Origin: Streptomyces antioxidans
Lineage (GTDB): Bacteria > Actinomycetota > Actinomycetes > Streptomycetales > Streptomycetaceae
DNA: 64,000 nt
Reading direction: 5' to 3'
NCBI RefSeq assembly: GCF_000968685.2
Contig: NZ_LAKD02000049.1
Location: forward strand, 62,001-126,000
The notes under the pieces were generated by a model, which was not told where the DNA came from, did no database searches, and saw only the letters and a program-made list of their open reading frames with translations. Numbering within the stretch: position 1 is the stretch's first letter; the number at the start of each line of letters is the position of its first letter. The position numbers and the translations under genes are program-made. This document shows positions 33,920-43,067 of the stretch, one piece after another.

Positions 33920-33992
33920 GGGGCTATAGCTCAGTTGGTAGAGCGCCTGCATGGCATGCAGGAGGTCAGGAGTTCAATTCTCCTTAGCTCCA
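33920..33992 (+). tRNA. tRNA-Ala (anticodon GGC), copy 2
   Basis: The sequence is identical over all 73 nt to the copy at 30441, including the G3-U70 pair and anticodon GGC. The flanks differ, so this is a gene-sized duplication. The next bases are CAT, so CCA is not encoded. A hairpin with T-tract follows. Confidence 0.98.
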
Positions 33993-34000
33993 CATCAAGG

Positions 34001-34034
34001 AGGCGGGTCGTCCGTAAGGACGTCCCGCCTTTTG
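34001..34034 (+). terminator. Terminator after tRNA-Ala copy 2
   Basis: The 13-nt arms at 34001-34013 and 34018-34030 pair with one mismatch around GTAA, followed by TTTTG. This is a canonical intrinsic terminator. Confidence 0.92.
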
Positions 34035-34085
34035 TGTCGGGTGACGACGGTCACCACCTCCGTGCGGCCCGTCCGCACCCTGCGG

Positions 34086-34091
34086 TAACCT
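34086..34091 (+). promoter_or_regulatory. -10-like box of the leuS leader
   Basis: TAACCT is 6 nt before the ATG of the leader peptide at 34098, predicting a leaderless leader-peptide mRNA. No strong -35 is seen. Confidence 0.55.
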
Positions 34092-34097
34092 GACCCC

Positions 34098-34136
34098 ATG
34101 CGTGCCGTACGCCTTCTGCTTAGCGGGCCGCGCTGA
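34098..34136 (+). CDS. Leucine-rich leader peptide of leuS (12 aa)
   Basis: The short ORF encodes [12 protein letters not shown] and ends with TGA. Three consecutive Leu codons (CTT CTG CTT, 34113-34121) include two CTT codons, rare in such high-GC DNA. It lies directly before a hairpin-plus-T-tract and leuS. The arrangement is that expected for ribosome-mediated attenuation sensing charged tRNA-Leu. Confidence 0.7.
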   Translation: MRAVRLLLSGPR

Positions 34137-34210
34137 TCAGTACCGGCCGAGTGCAGCTCCGGTCGGCATCAGCGCGGCGTCCCCTCCTGTGCGAGGGGTC
34201 TTTTTGTTTC
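34128..34210 (+). promoter_or_regulatory. Attenuator RNA upstream of leuS
   Basis: A perfect 10-bp stem (CCGCGCTGAT 34128-34137 / ATCAGCGCGG 34168-34177) overlaps the leader stop codon. It encloses a smaller hairpin (34142-34166). Next comes a terminator: CCCCTC 34181-34186, GAGGGG 34193-34198, then TCTTTTTGTTTC. Stalling at the Leu codons would reach the first stem. The exact antiterminator pairing is not obvious to me. Confidence 0.65.
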
Positions 34211-34269
34211 GGAAGCAGGGATCCGCTGCGTTGCCGCGGGCAGAGACGACCGATGGAGCTTTGAGGACC

Positions 34270-37146
34270 ATGAGCGAGACCAATGCCGCGGCCGAGGTGG
34301 CCGCGCCGCACCGCTACACGGCCGCCCTGGCCGCCGACATCGAAGCCCGCTGGCAGGACTTCTGGGACGCGCACGGCACGTATGAGGCGCCCAATCCGAG
34401 CGGCGACCTGGCCGGCGACCCCGAGGCGGTCGCCCGGCCCAAGACATTCGTCATGGACATGTTCCCGTACCCCTCGGGCGCGGGACTGCACGTGGGCCAT
34501 CCGCTGGGCTACATCGCCACCGATGTCTTCGCCCGCTACCACCGCATGACGGGCCACAACGTCCTGCACACCCTGGGCTTCGACGCCTTCGGCCTGCCCG
34601 CCGAGCAGTACGCGGTGCAGACCGGCACCCATCCGCGGGCCAGCACCGAGGCCAACATCGAGAACATGCGGCGGCAGCTGCGCCGACTGGGCCTGGGCCA
34701 CGACAAGCGCCGCTCGTTCGCGACGATCGACCCGGACTACTACAAGTGGACCCAGTGGATCTTCCTGCAGATCTTCAACTCCTGGTACGACCCGGAGGCG
34801 AGGGCGGCGCGCCCCATCGACACCCTGGTCCAGCAGTTCGCCTCCGATGAGCGCACCACCCCCGACGGCCGCCCCTGGGCCGAGCTGACCGAGCCCGAGC
34901 GCGCCGACACCCTGGGCCGCTACCGCCTGGCCTACGCCTCGGACGCGCCCGTCAACTGGTGCCCCGGCCTGGGCACCGTGCTGGCCAATGAGGAGGTCAC
35001 CGCGGACGGCCGCTCCGAGCGCGGCAACTTCCCGGTCTTCAAGGCCAAGCTGCGCCAGTGGAACATGCGCATCACCGCCTACGCCGACCGGCTGCTGGAC
35101 GACCTGGACGAGCTGGACTGGCCCGAGGCCATCAAGCTGCAGCAGCGCAACTGGATCGGCCGCAGCGAGGGCGCCCGGGTCGACTTCCCGGTGGCCGAGC
35201 ACCCCGACGCCAAGATCACGATCTTCACCACCCGCCAGGACACCCTGTTCGGTGCCACCTATATGGTCCTGGCGCCCGAGCACGGCCTGGTGGACGAGAT
35301 CGTTCCGGACGCCTGGCCCGAGGGCACCCACGACGTCTGGACCGGCGGCCACGCCACCCCGGCCCAGGCCGTCGACGCCTACCGCAAGCAGGCCGCGGCC
35401 AAGTCCGACGTCGAGCGGCAGGCCGAGGCCAAGGTGAAGACCGGCGTCTTCACCGGCGCCTACGCCGTCAACCCGGTCAGCGGCGAGCGGGTGCCGGTCT
35501 TCATCGCCGACTACGTCCTGATGGGCTACGGCACCGGCGCGATCATGGCCGTCCCGGCCCATGACAGCCGTGACTTCGCCTTCGCCCGCGCCTTCGAGCT
35601 GCCCGTGCGCTGCGTCGTCGAGCCCTCCGACGACCGCGGCACCGACCCCGCCACCTGGGACGACGCATTCGTCTCGTACGACGCGAAGATCGTCAACTCG
35701 ACGGGGGACTCCGTATCGCTGGACGGGCTGGGTGTCGTCGAGGCCAAGGCGCGCATCACCGAGTGGCTGGAGTCCCGTTCCATCGGCGAGGGCACCGTCA
35801 ACTACCGGCTGCGCGACTGGCTGTTCAGCCGCCAGCGCTACTGGGGCGAGCCCTTCCCGATCGTCTACGACGAGGAGGGCGTGGCCCACCCCCTGCCCGA
35901 GTCGATGCTGCCCCTGGAGCTGCCCGAGGTCGAGGACTACTCCCCGCGCACCTTCGACCCGGACGACTCCGCCACCTCCCCGGAGACCCCGCTGTCCCGG
36001 AACGAGGAGTGGGTCAACGTGGTGCTGGACCTGGGCGACGGCCGCGGGCCGCGGCCGTTCCGCCGCGAGACCAACACCATGCCCAACTGGGCCGGATCCT
36101 GCTGGTACGAGCTGCGCTACCTGGACCCCCACAACAGCGAGCGGCTGGTCGACCCCGAGGCCGAGCGCTACTGGATGGGGCCGCGCGAAGGGCGGCCGCA
36201 CGGCGGTGTCGACCTGTACGTGGGCGGCTCCGAGCACGCGGTGCTGCATCTGCTGTACGCCCGGTTCTGGTCCAAGGTGCTGTTCGACCTGGGGTATGTC
36301 TCCTCGGTCGAGCCGTTCCACAAGCTGTACAACCAGGGCATGATCCAGGCGTATGTCTACCGGGACGGCCGCGGTATCGCCGTCCAGGCCGCCGAGGTCG
36401 AGGAGCGGGACGGCGCCTACTGGTACCAGGGCGAGAGGGTCACCCGGCTGCTGGGCAAGATGGGCAAGTCCCTGAAGAACGCCGTCACGCCGGACGAGAT
36501 CTGTGCCGAGTACGGGGCCGACACGCTGCGGCTGTACGAGATGGCCATGGGCCCGCTGGACGTCTCGCGGCCCTGGGACACCCGCGCCGTGGTCGGCCAG
36601 TACCGACTGCTGCAGCGGCTGTGGCGCAATGTCGTCGACGAGGGCACCGGAGAGGTCTCCGTCGTCGACACCGAGCCCGACGAGGCGACGCTGCGCGCCC
36701 TGCACAAGGCGATCGACGGCGTCCGGCAGGACATGGAGGGCCTGCGCTTCAACACCGCCATCGCCAAGATCACCGAGCTGAACAACCACGTCACCAAGGT
36801 GCGCGAGGTGCCCCGCTCGGTGGCCGAGGGGCTGGTGCTGCTGATCGCGCCGCTGGCCCCGCATGTCGCGGAGGAGCTGTGGCGCAGGCTGGGCCACTCC
36901 GGGTCGGTCGTCCACGAGCCCTTCCCGGTCGCCGATCCGGAGTACGTCGTGGACGAGACCGTCACCTGTGTGGTGCAGGTCAAGGGCAAGGTCAAGGCCC
37001 GGCTGGAGGTCGCACCCTCGGTCTCGGACGAGGAGCTGGAGGCGCTGGCCCTGGGCGACCCGGCGGTCGTGGCGGCGCTGAACGGAGCTGGCATCCGTAA
37101 GGTCATCGTGCGCGCGCCGAAGCTGGTGAACATCGTTCCGGCCTGA
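34270..37146 (+). CDS. leuS: Leucyl-tRNA synthetase
   Basis: This 958-residue class I synthetase has [16 protein letters not shown] with HVGH as its HIGH motif, the CP1 editing domain (about 260-480), and [11 protein letters not shown] as KMSKS. The catalytic-core segments [19 protein letters not shown] and [15 protein letters not shown] are typical. It charges tRNA-Leu and edits mischarged tRNAs. ATG 34270 fits the family N-terminus and lies about 60 nt after the leader terminator. Expression is probably controlled by that attenuator. Confidence 0.97.
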   Translation: MSETNAAAEVAAPHRYTAALAADIEARWQDFWDAHGTYEAPNPSGDLAGDPEAVARPKTFVMDMFPYPSGAGLHVGHPLGYIATDVFARYHRMTGHNVLHTLGFDAFGLPAEQYAVQTGTHPRASTEANIENMRRQLRRLGLGHDKRRSFATIDPDYYKWTQWIFLQIFNSWYDPEARAARPIDTLVQQFASDERTTPDGRPWAELTEPERADTLGRYRLAYASDAPVNWCPGLGTVLANEEVTADGRSERGNFPVFKAKLRQWNMRITAYADRLLDDLDELDWPEAIKLQQRNWIGRSEGARVDFPVAEHPDAKITIFTTRQDTLFGATYMVLAPEHGLVDEIVPDAWPEGTHDVWTGGHATPAQAVDAYRKQAAAKSDVERQAEAKVKTGVFTGAYAVNPVSGERVPVFIADYVLMGYGTGAIMAVPAHDSRDFAFARAFELPVRCVVEPSDDRGTDPATWDDAFVSYDAKIVNSTGDSVSLDGLGVVEAKARITEWLESRSIGEGTVNYRLRDWLFSRQRYWGEPFPIVYDEEGVAHPLPESMLPLELPEVEDYSPRTFDPDDSATSPETPLSRNEEWVNVVLDLGDGRGPRPFRRETNTMPNWAGSCWYELRYLDPHNSERLVDPEAERYWMGPREGRPHGGVDLYVGGSEHAVLHLLYARFWSKVLFDLGYVSSVEPFHKLYNQGMIQAYVYRDGRGIAVQAAEVEERDGAYWYQGERVTRLLGKMGKSLKNAVTPDEICAEYGADTLRLYEMAMGPLDVSRPWDTRAVVGQYRLLQRLWRNVVDEGTGEVSVVDTEPDEATLRALHKAIDGVRQDMEGLRFNTAIAKITELNNHVTKVREVPRSVAEGLVLLIAPLAPHVAEELWRRLGHSGSVVHEPFPVADPEYVVDETVTCVVQVKGKVKARLEVAPSVSDEELEALALGDPAVVAALNGAGIRKVIVRAPKLVNIVPA

Positions 37147-37263
37147 TCGGCTTTCCCCGTGGGGGCGGGTTGGGGGTTCGTCAGGAACCTCTGATCCGCC
37201 CGGCGCGTTTACGCTGAGAGGACGACCGCCACCGTGCCGTGACCGCCGCCCCAAGGAGCGCAT

Positions 37264-37998
37264 ATGGAAGCCATCTGGATCCTGTTGCTGCTTTTCGTCC
37301 TGATCATGCTGGCGGGGGTCTACGGGGCCGTTCGTGCGGTCAGGGCGGCCAAGCGCGGTATCGACCGTACGGTGCACCAGGCCCGCGTCACGGTGGAGGA
37401 CACCAGACTCCGGGCCCGGCAGTTCGCCCAGCCGGGCGCGGCCGGTGAGCTCGCCCAGCTGCGGCTCTCCCTGCGCGGTTCGATGCGCGCCACCAGTCAG
37501 GCGTTGCAGGCGGCCGCCCCGCAAGACCGGTCCCTGTCGGAGTCGTTGGGCCTGTTCCAGCGGCTGAGCGCGCATGCGCTGGACCTGGAGGCGGATCTGA
37601 AGCGGCTGGAGCAGGAGCCCGACAGATCCCGGCTCGCCGCCGTGCTGCCCGAGATGCGGGAGCGCACGCAGCGGATCACCCACTCGGCCGATTCGTTGCG
37701 CTGGGCGGTGCAGGAGCGGACGCAGAGGCTGGCGCACGACGATCTGGACTCGCTGGGCCGCGAGATCGAGATGGAGGCGGGGGCGCTGCGGCACTGGACG
37801 GCGGTGGAGCCCGACGAGCCGTTGACGGCGCCCGAGGCGGGGGCGCGACCTGGGCCCGGTGCGGGGGCGCCACCTGCGCCCGAGGCGGGGCAGGAGGCGG
37901 AGTCTCGGCGGCCGTCGCTCGGGGAGAGGCAGCATACGGAGCCCCAGCCGTGGCAGAAGCACTGGCAGCAGTCCCCTCGTCCCGAGAACACGGCCTGA
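37264..37998 (+). CDS. Membrane-anchored coiled-coil protein
   Basis: This 244-residue protein has an N-terminal membrane helix (residues about 4-24, IWILLLLFVLIMLAGVYGAV) directly followed by basic residues, so the rest faces the cytoplasm. Residues 30-190 are heptad-rich helices (ARVTVEDTRLRARQF; SLGLFQRLSAHALDLEADLKRLEQE). A disordered Pro/Ala/Gln tail ends it. The start has AAGGAG upstream. No family recognised; related proteins occur next to leuS in streptomycetes, as far as I recall. Confidence 0.75.
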   Translation: MEAIWILLLLFVLIMLAGVYGAVRAVRAAKRGIDRTVHQARVTVEDTRLRARQFAQPGAAGELAQLRLSLRGSMRATSQALQAAAPQDRSLSESLGLFQRLSAHALDLEADLKRLEQEPDRSRLAAVLPEMRERTQRITHSADSLRWAVQERTQRLAHDDLDSLGREIEMEAGALRHWTAVEPDEPLTAPEAGARPGPGAGAPPAPEAGQEAESRRPSLGERQHTEPQPWQKHWQQSPRPENTA

Positions 37999-38172
37999 GA
38001 GCCCGGAACCCCAGGAAACCCCGGAATCCCGGAAGCCCGGGAATCCCAGAACGGTAATCCCCGAACGAACCCGGTCTGAGAACAGGATCTGAGTCACGTC
38101 TGAACAGGGCATGATCGGCAAGGCAATTGATCATCCGGTGGGGTCGCGCTGTCGGCAGACGCCATCCCCCGA

Positions 38173-38178
38173 TAACCT
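38173..38178 (+). promoter_or_regulatory. -10-like box of the degV-type gene
   Basis: TAACCT is 7 nt before ATG 38186, indicating a leaderless or nearly leaderless transcript. Confidence 0.5.
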
Positions 38179-38185
38179 CCCAGTC

Positions 38186-39031
38186 ATGTCCCGCCATGTC
38201 GCGATCGTGACCGATTCCACGGCGTACTTGCCGCAGGATGCGATGGAGCGGCACCGCATCACCGCCGTGCCGCTGACGGTGGTGCTCGGCGACCGGGCCC
38301 TGGAGGAGGGCACCGAGATCTCGGCCCGGTCCCTCGCGCAGGCGCTGCAGAAGCGGAAGCCGGTGACGACGTCCCGGCCCAGCCCGGAGATGTTCGCGGC
38401 CGCGTATCGGGCCGCCGCGGAGGAGGGCGCGATGGGCATCGTCTCCCTGCATCTGTCGGCCGAGTTCTCCGGCACCTACGACGCGGCGGCGCTCGCGGCG
38501 CAGGACGCGCCCGTTCCGGTGCGGGTGGTGGACAGCGGCATGGTCGCGATGGCGCTCGGGTTCTGCGCGCTGGCGGCGGCCGAGACGGCGGAGGGCGGCG
38601 GCACGCTGGACGAAGCCGTGGCGGCGGCGGAGAAGCGGGCCGACGGCACGGCCGCCTACTTCTACGTCGACACCCTCGACTATCTGCGGCGCGGCGGCCG
38701 CATCGGCGCGGCCCAGGCCCTCCTCGGCTCGGCGCTCGCGGTCAAACCGCTGCTCCAGCTCGACGAGGGGCGGATCGAGCTGCGGGAGAAGGTCCGCACC
38801 GCCTCGAAGGCCATCGCCCGGCTCGAGGAGATCGTGGTGGAACGGGCCGGACGGAGCCCGGTGGACATCGCGGTGCAGCACCTGGCGGCGGGCGAACGGG
38901 CGGCGGCGCTCGCGGAACGGCTGCGGGAGCGGGTGCCGCGGCTCGCGGAGCTGTACGTGAGCGAGGTGGGCGCGGTGATCGGGGCGCACACCGGGCCGGG
39001 GCTGCTGGGGGCGGTGGTCTCTCCGCGGTAG
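38186..39031 (+). CDS. DegV family fatty-acid-binding protein
   Basis: The 281-residue protein begins MSRHVAIVTDSTAYLP, the DegV signature (VTDSTxxLP). It has KRKPVTTSRPSPEMF and the later VDTLDYLRRGGRIG and KPLLQLDEGRI segments. DegV/FakB proteins bind fatty acids and hand them to a kinase (FakA) for activation; no fakA is in the window. The early in-frame ATG at 38111 is rejected because the domain starts at 38186 next to the -10-like box. Confidence 0.92.
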   Translation: MSRHVAIVTDSTAYLPQDAMERHRITAVPLTVVLGDRALEEGTEISARSLAQALQKRKPVTTSRPSPEMFAAAYRAAAEEGAMGIVSLHLSAEFSGTYDAAALAAQDAPVPVRVVDSGMVAMALGFCALAAAETAEGGGTLDEAVAAAEKRADGTAAYFYVDTLDYLRRGGRIGAAQALLGSALAVKPLLQLDEGRIELREKVRTASKAIARLEEIVVERAGRSPVDIAVQHLAAGERAAALAERLRERVPRLAELYVSEVGAVIGAHTGPGLLGAVVSPR

Positions 39032-39151
39032 CGGAGGGTGGAGGAGGCTCTTCACCCGCCGGGGTGACGGAGTTGTCCACAACGCGGGGGTTATCCCCGG
39101 GAATTGACGCGGGCCAGCGCGGTCGGCTCCAGGTGCCTAACGTCAGGTGGC

Positions 39152-40423
39152 ATGAGGTCACGATCACGCACAGTAACCACGGGCCCGGGGCGCGGGCGGC
39201 ATCGCGACGGCGCGGCGGGCCGCCGTCCACGACCGCCGTCCGGTACGGGCCCGGCCGGCGCCGCAAGCCGCCAGCGCACCGCGCACCGTCAGACACACCC
39301 GGTCGCGTCTGCACGCGCGAGCCGCGCGGCGGCGCTCTTCGCCACGTCACCGGCGCCCCGGGCGTCCCCGGTGGCGGTCGGGTCCATCGCTCTGGGCAGC
39401 CGGGACGGACCGAAGGGAGTCGCGGGGCCGGGCGTCGCGGGGTCGGCTGGGGCAGCGGAGGAGGTGCGGAACGGGGAACCGCGCGAGGACGGGCACAGGG
39501 AGGAGCCTGAGGACGGGCACAGGGAGCCGCCCGAGGAGGGGTACGGGGGCCCGCCCGGGCACGGGCGCGAGGAGGGGAAGGAGGGGGCTGGGGAGGGGCG
39601 CGAGAAGCCGCCGGGGGAGGGGCCTGAGAGTGCGTCCGAGAACGCCCCGCCGCGCCTGCGCAGACGTGACCGGGCAGGCCTGGCCCTGCGCGAGCGGCTG
39701 CCGATGTGGCTTCAGCTGCGCTGCGGCATGGAGCTGAAGACGGTCGCCGCCCTGGCGGTCGCCCTGCTCACCGCGATGGCCTTCGCGGCCTATCACTTCT
39801 GGACCGGCCGTCCCCAGACCGTGCGCGCCCCGGACCCGGAGCCTCCGCGCGCCGCGCCCTCCGAACCCGGCCAGGCACCGGGCGGGCGGCCCACTCCGGC
39901 CGGTGGCGGCCGGAAGGTCGTGGTGGATGTGACGGGCAAGGTCCGCCGCCCCGGTCTGCGCGAGCTGCCGCCCGGGGCGAGGGTCGCCGACGCCCTGGAA
40001 GCGGCGGGCGGAGTACGGCCGGGCGCCGACCTGAGCGGGCTGAACCGTGCCCGCCCGCTGGTGGACGGGGAACAGATCGTGGTCGGCGCCCCCGCGGCCG
40101 GACCACCGGCGCCGGGCGCGGCGGCCAGTGGCTCGAACGCGCCCAATACGGCCAATGCACCCGGCACGGCCACCGCATCCAACGCGCCCAACGCACCCGC
40201 ACCGGCCGGACCGGGGGCACCGGCACCCGGCGGCTCGGTCAGCCTCAACTCCGCGACCGCCGAACAGCTGGACACCCTCCCCGGGGTCGGCCCGGTCCTG
40301 GCCCGGCACATCATCGACTACCGCACCCAGCACGGAGGTTTCCGCTCCATCGATGAACTCCGCGAGGTGAACGGGATCGGCGAGCGCCGCTTCGCCGACC
40401 TGCGCCCGCTGGTCCAGCCATGA
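39152..40423 (+). CDS. comEA: ComEA-type DNA-binding protein with helix-hairpin-helix
   Basis: The protein has 423 residues from ATG 39152 (a TTG at 39104 is possible). The first roughly 190 residues are low complexity, with an acidic Glu/Gly/Pro section. One membrane span lies at about 196-216 (VAALAVALLTAMAFAAYHFW). A SLBB domain follows (VVVDVTGKVRRPGLRELPPGARVADALEAAGG), then an Ala/Pro/Gly linker and tandem HhH motifs (SLNSATAEQLDTLPGVGPVLARHIIDYR). It binds DNA outside the membrane for uptake with ComEC. Its stop overlaps the comEC start (ATGA). Confidence 0.92.
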   Translation: MRSRSRTVTTGPGRGRHRDGAAGRRPRPPSGTGPAGAASRQRTAHRQTHPVASARASRAAALFATSPAPRASPVAVGSIALGSRDGPKGVAGPGVAGSAGAAEEVRNGEPREDGHREEPEDGHREPPEEGYGGPPGHGREEGKEGAGEGREKPPGEGPESASENAPPRLRRRDRAGLALRERLPMWLQLRCGMELKTVAALAVALLTAMAFAAYHFWTGRPQTVRAPDPEPPRAAPSEPGQAPGGRPTPAGGGRKVVVDVTGKVRRPGLRELPPGARVADALEAAGGVRPGADLSGLNRARPLVDGEQIVVGAPAAGPPAPGAAASGSNAPNTANAPGTATASNAPNAPAPAGPGAPAPGGSVSLNSATAEQLDTLPGVGPVLARHIIDYRTQHGGFRSIDELREVNGIGERRFADLRPLVQP

Positions 40424-42981
40424 CGTCCGCACAGCCCCCGCGCACCCGCGCCCCGGTCCATGCGGCAGCCGCGTCCCCGCGCGGTGCGTCACACCCACGC
40501 CAGGAAGGCCCACCCGACCTCCGCCTCGTGCCCCCGGCCCTGGCCGCCTGGGCAGCCGCGGCAACAGCACTGGACGCATCCCCCCTGACGGTCGCCCTCG
40601 CCTGCGCGGCGGCCATCCTCGGAGCGGTGGCCCTGTTCCTGCGGCCCCGCCGACGAGCCCCGACACCGGACGATCCGCCGGAACAGCAGGCCATTTCACC
40701 GCCGCGCGCCGTCGCCTGGCGCGGGCGCCGTATGGCAGGAGCGACCGCCGCATTGCTGTTGTGCGGGGCCGCCGCGGGGGCGGTTGCCGGGCTGCACGGG
40801 GCGGACGTACGCCGTGGCCCCATCCCCGCACTCGCCCGGGAGTACGCGGAGGCCACCGGTGAGGTGACGGTCACGGGGGACCCGCGGCTCACCCGGCCGC
40901 GGGTGCGGGGCGCGGCGCTCGCTCCCGCGTCCGTGGTCCTGGAGGCGGAGGCCGACCGGGTCACCGGCCCCAACGGCACCACGACCGCCATCCGCACGCC
41001 CGTCCTGGTCACGGTTCAGCCCAGGTCCGGCGCGGAGCGGGCGGCCTGGCTCGGGCTGCTGCCGTCCACACGTCTGCGCGTCCACGGCCGGTTGGTGCCG
41101 CCGCTGCGCGATGGGGACCGCATCGCGGCCATAGTGCGCGTGCGCGGCGGGCCCCCGAGGGTCACGGGCCCGCCCAGCGGAGTCCAGCGGCTGGCCGGGC
41201 GGCTGCGCGCCGGGCTGCGCACCGCGGCCGACGGGCTCTCCCCGGACGCGCGGGCGCTGCTTCCTGCGCTGGTCGTGGGGGACACCTCACGAGTGCCGCC
41301 CGAGCTGGACGAGGCGTTCCGGGCCACGGACATGCTGCACCTCATGGCCGTATCCGGCAGCAATCTGACGCTGGTGCTCGCCCTGCTCACGGGTCCGCCG
41401 CGGCTGGCCGGGCGGGCCGAGCGGCGCGGTCTCGCGGGCGCGCTCGGCATTCGGCTGCGCACCACCGCCCTCCTCGGCGGCGGGCTCACGCTCGCCTTCG
41501 TCATCGTCTGCAGACCCGAGCCCAGTGTGCTGCGCGCCGCCGCCTGCGGGCTGATCACCCTGCTCGCCCTCGGCACCGGCCGCCGCCGTTCGCTGCTCCC
41601 GGCCCTGGCCGCCGCCGTCCTCGCGCTGGTGCTCTACGACCCGTGGCTGGCCCGGAGCCAGGGCTTCCTGCTCTCCGTGCTGGCCACCGGCGCCCTGCTC
41701 ACCATCGCGCCGGGATGGAGCGCGGCCCTCCAGCGGCGTGGTGTGCCGCCCCGGGTGGCCGAGGCGCTGGCGGCCGCCGCCGCGGCCCAGGCGGTCTGCG
41801 CACCGGTCGTCGTGGTGATGGCCGCGCGAGTGAGCCTGGTGGCGATCCCGTGCAACCTGATCGCCGAGGTGGCGGTGGCCCCCGCCACCACCCTCGGCTT
41901 CGCCGCGCTCGCGGCGGCCGCCGTCGCACCGCCGCTCGCCCGGTGGATCGCCTGGCCGGCGGGCTGGCCCGCCGAGTGGATCGCCGAGGTGGCCCGCACC
42001 GGCGCCGCGCTGCCCGGAGCGGAGGCGGACTGGCCGGACGGCTGGACCGGCGCGCTCCTGCTGGCCGCGGTCACGCTCGCCGTGGTCCTCGCCGGCCGCC
42101 GACTGCTGCGCCACCGCCTGCTGTGCGCCATATGCGTGCTGCTGGTGCTGCTGGCCGTCGTACGCCCGGCACCCCTGGCCCGGGTCATCACCGGCTGGCC
42201 ACCGCCCGGTTGGCGGATGGTGGCGTGCGATGTGGGACAAGGTGACGCCCTGGTCCTGGCCGCGGGCTCCGGAACGGCCGTCGTCGTGGACACCGGCCCC
42301 GAGCCCCGAGCCGTCGACCGCTGCCTGCGCTCCCTGGGCATCGTCCGGATCCCGCTGCTGATCCTGACCCACTTCCACGCCGACCATGTGGCCGGGCTGG
42401 CCGGTGCGTTGCGCGGCCGCGCGGTCGGCGCGATCGAGACGACCGCCCTGGAAGAACCACCGGGCCAGGCCGAGTCCGTACGCCGCACGGCCAGGTCGGC
42501 GCATATTCCGCTCATCCCGGCGCGGCCAGGGGAACGACGACGTGTCGGCCCGCTGTCCTGGCAGGTCCTCTGGCCCGCCCAGCCGCCCGCCCCGGCCGCG
42601 GCCGAGGGCCCGAACGACGCGAGCGTCACCCTTTACGTCCGCACGGCAGGGCTGACCCTGCTCCTGCTGGGCGATCTCGAACCGCCCGCCCAGCAGGCCC
42701 TGCTGACGACCCACCCGGCCCTCCCCGAGATCGACGTTCTCAAGGTGGCCCACCACGGCTCGGCCTACCAGGATCCACAGCTGCTCCGGCGCCTCAGTCC
42801 CCGTCTGGCCCTGATCTCCTGCGGCGCCGACAACCCCTACGGCCACCCCTCACCCCGCACCATCGCGTCCCTGCGTGCCCAGGGTGCCGCCGTGCTGCGA
42901 ACCGACACCGACGGCCCCATCGCGGTCACGCGAGACCGGGGCCTGCGCGCGGTCCTCGGAGGCCGCGGCGGGGCCGTCTGA
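40420..42981 (+). CDS. comEC: ComEC/Rec2 DNA-uptake channel protein
   Basis: This 853-residue protein has an N-terminal membrane span and OB-like extracellular region, then the Competence domain with many spans. In that domain PALVVGDTSRVPPELDEAFRATDMLHLMAVSGSNL is the family signature. A C-terminal metallo-beta-lactamase domain follows (from about 600: VACDVGQGDALVL, HFHADHVAGLAG, KVAHHGS). It overlaps comEA by 4 bp. Streptomyces is not known for natural competence, yet the pair is intact here, suggesting another DNA-handling role or unseen competence. Confidence 0.93.
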   Translation: MTSAQPPRTRAPVHAAAASPRGASHPRQEGPPDLRLVPPALAAWAAAATALDASPLTVALACAAAILGAVALFLRPRRRAPTPDDPPEQQAISPPRAVAWRGRRMAGATAALLLCGAAAGAVAGLHGADVRRGPIPALAREYAEATGEVTVTGDPRLTRPRVRGAALAPASVVLEAEADRVTGPNGTTTAIRTPVLVTVQPRSGAERAAWLGLLPSTRLRVHGRLVPPLRDGDRIAAIVRVRGGPPRVTGPPSGVQRLAGRLRAGLRTAADGLSPDARALLPALVVGDTSRVPPELDEAFRATDMLHLMAVSGSNLTLVLALLTGPPRLAGRAERRGLAGALGIRLRTTALLGGGLTLAFVIVCRPEPSVLRAAACGLITLLALGTGRRRSLLPALAAAVLALVLYDPWLARSQGFLLSVLATGALLTIAPGWSAALQRRGVPPRVAEALAAAAAAQAVCAPVVVVMAARVSLVAIPCNLIAEVAVAPATTLGFAALAAAAVAPPLARWIAWPAGWPAEWIAEVARTGAALPGAEADWPDGWTGALLLAAVTLAVVLAGRRLLRHRLLCAICVLLVLLAVVRPAPLARVITGWPPPGWRMVACDVGQGDALVLAAGSGTAVVVDTGPEPRAVDRCLRSLGIVRIPLLILTHFHADHVAGLAGALRGRAVGAIETTALEEPPGQAESVRRTARSAHIPLIPARPGERRRVGPLSWQVLWPAQPPAPAAAEGPNDASVTLYVRTAGLTLLLLGDLEPPAQQALLTTHPALPEIDVLKVAHHGSAYQDPQLLRRLSPRLALISCGADNPYGHPSPRTIASLRAQGAAVLRTDTDGPIAVTRDRGLRAVLGGRGGAV

Positions 42982-43067
42982 TGGCCCGCGGGGAGCACCC
43001 CAACCACCGGTCGCCGTGGGCAGGTCGCACCTCTGGGCCTGTCGTCACCCCATGTCCGCGGCACGCG

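Noticed and set aside
30336-34000. Horizontally acquired genomic island between the tRNA-Ala copies
   Set aside because: Kept only as a question: base composition and codon use match the surroundings and there is no integrase or insertion sequence, so acquisition cannot be claimed.
34098-34210. T-box riboswitch upstream of leuS
   Set aside because: No T-box antiterminator consensus (TGGNACCGCG-like) or specifier stem; a leader peptide model fits better.
34102-34269. Extended leuS start at GTG 34102, which would include a TTA (bldA-type) codon at 34120-34122
   Set aside because: The extension runs through the attenuator hairpins and T-tract; LeuS homology starts after 34270, so the TTA codon is not in leuS.
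34120-38121. Minus-strand open frame of over 1300 codons opposite leuS
   Set aside because: Compositional artefact; leuS and the following gene on the plus strand show unmistakable motifs and the antisense product has none.
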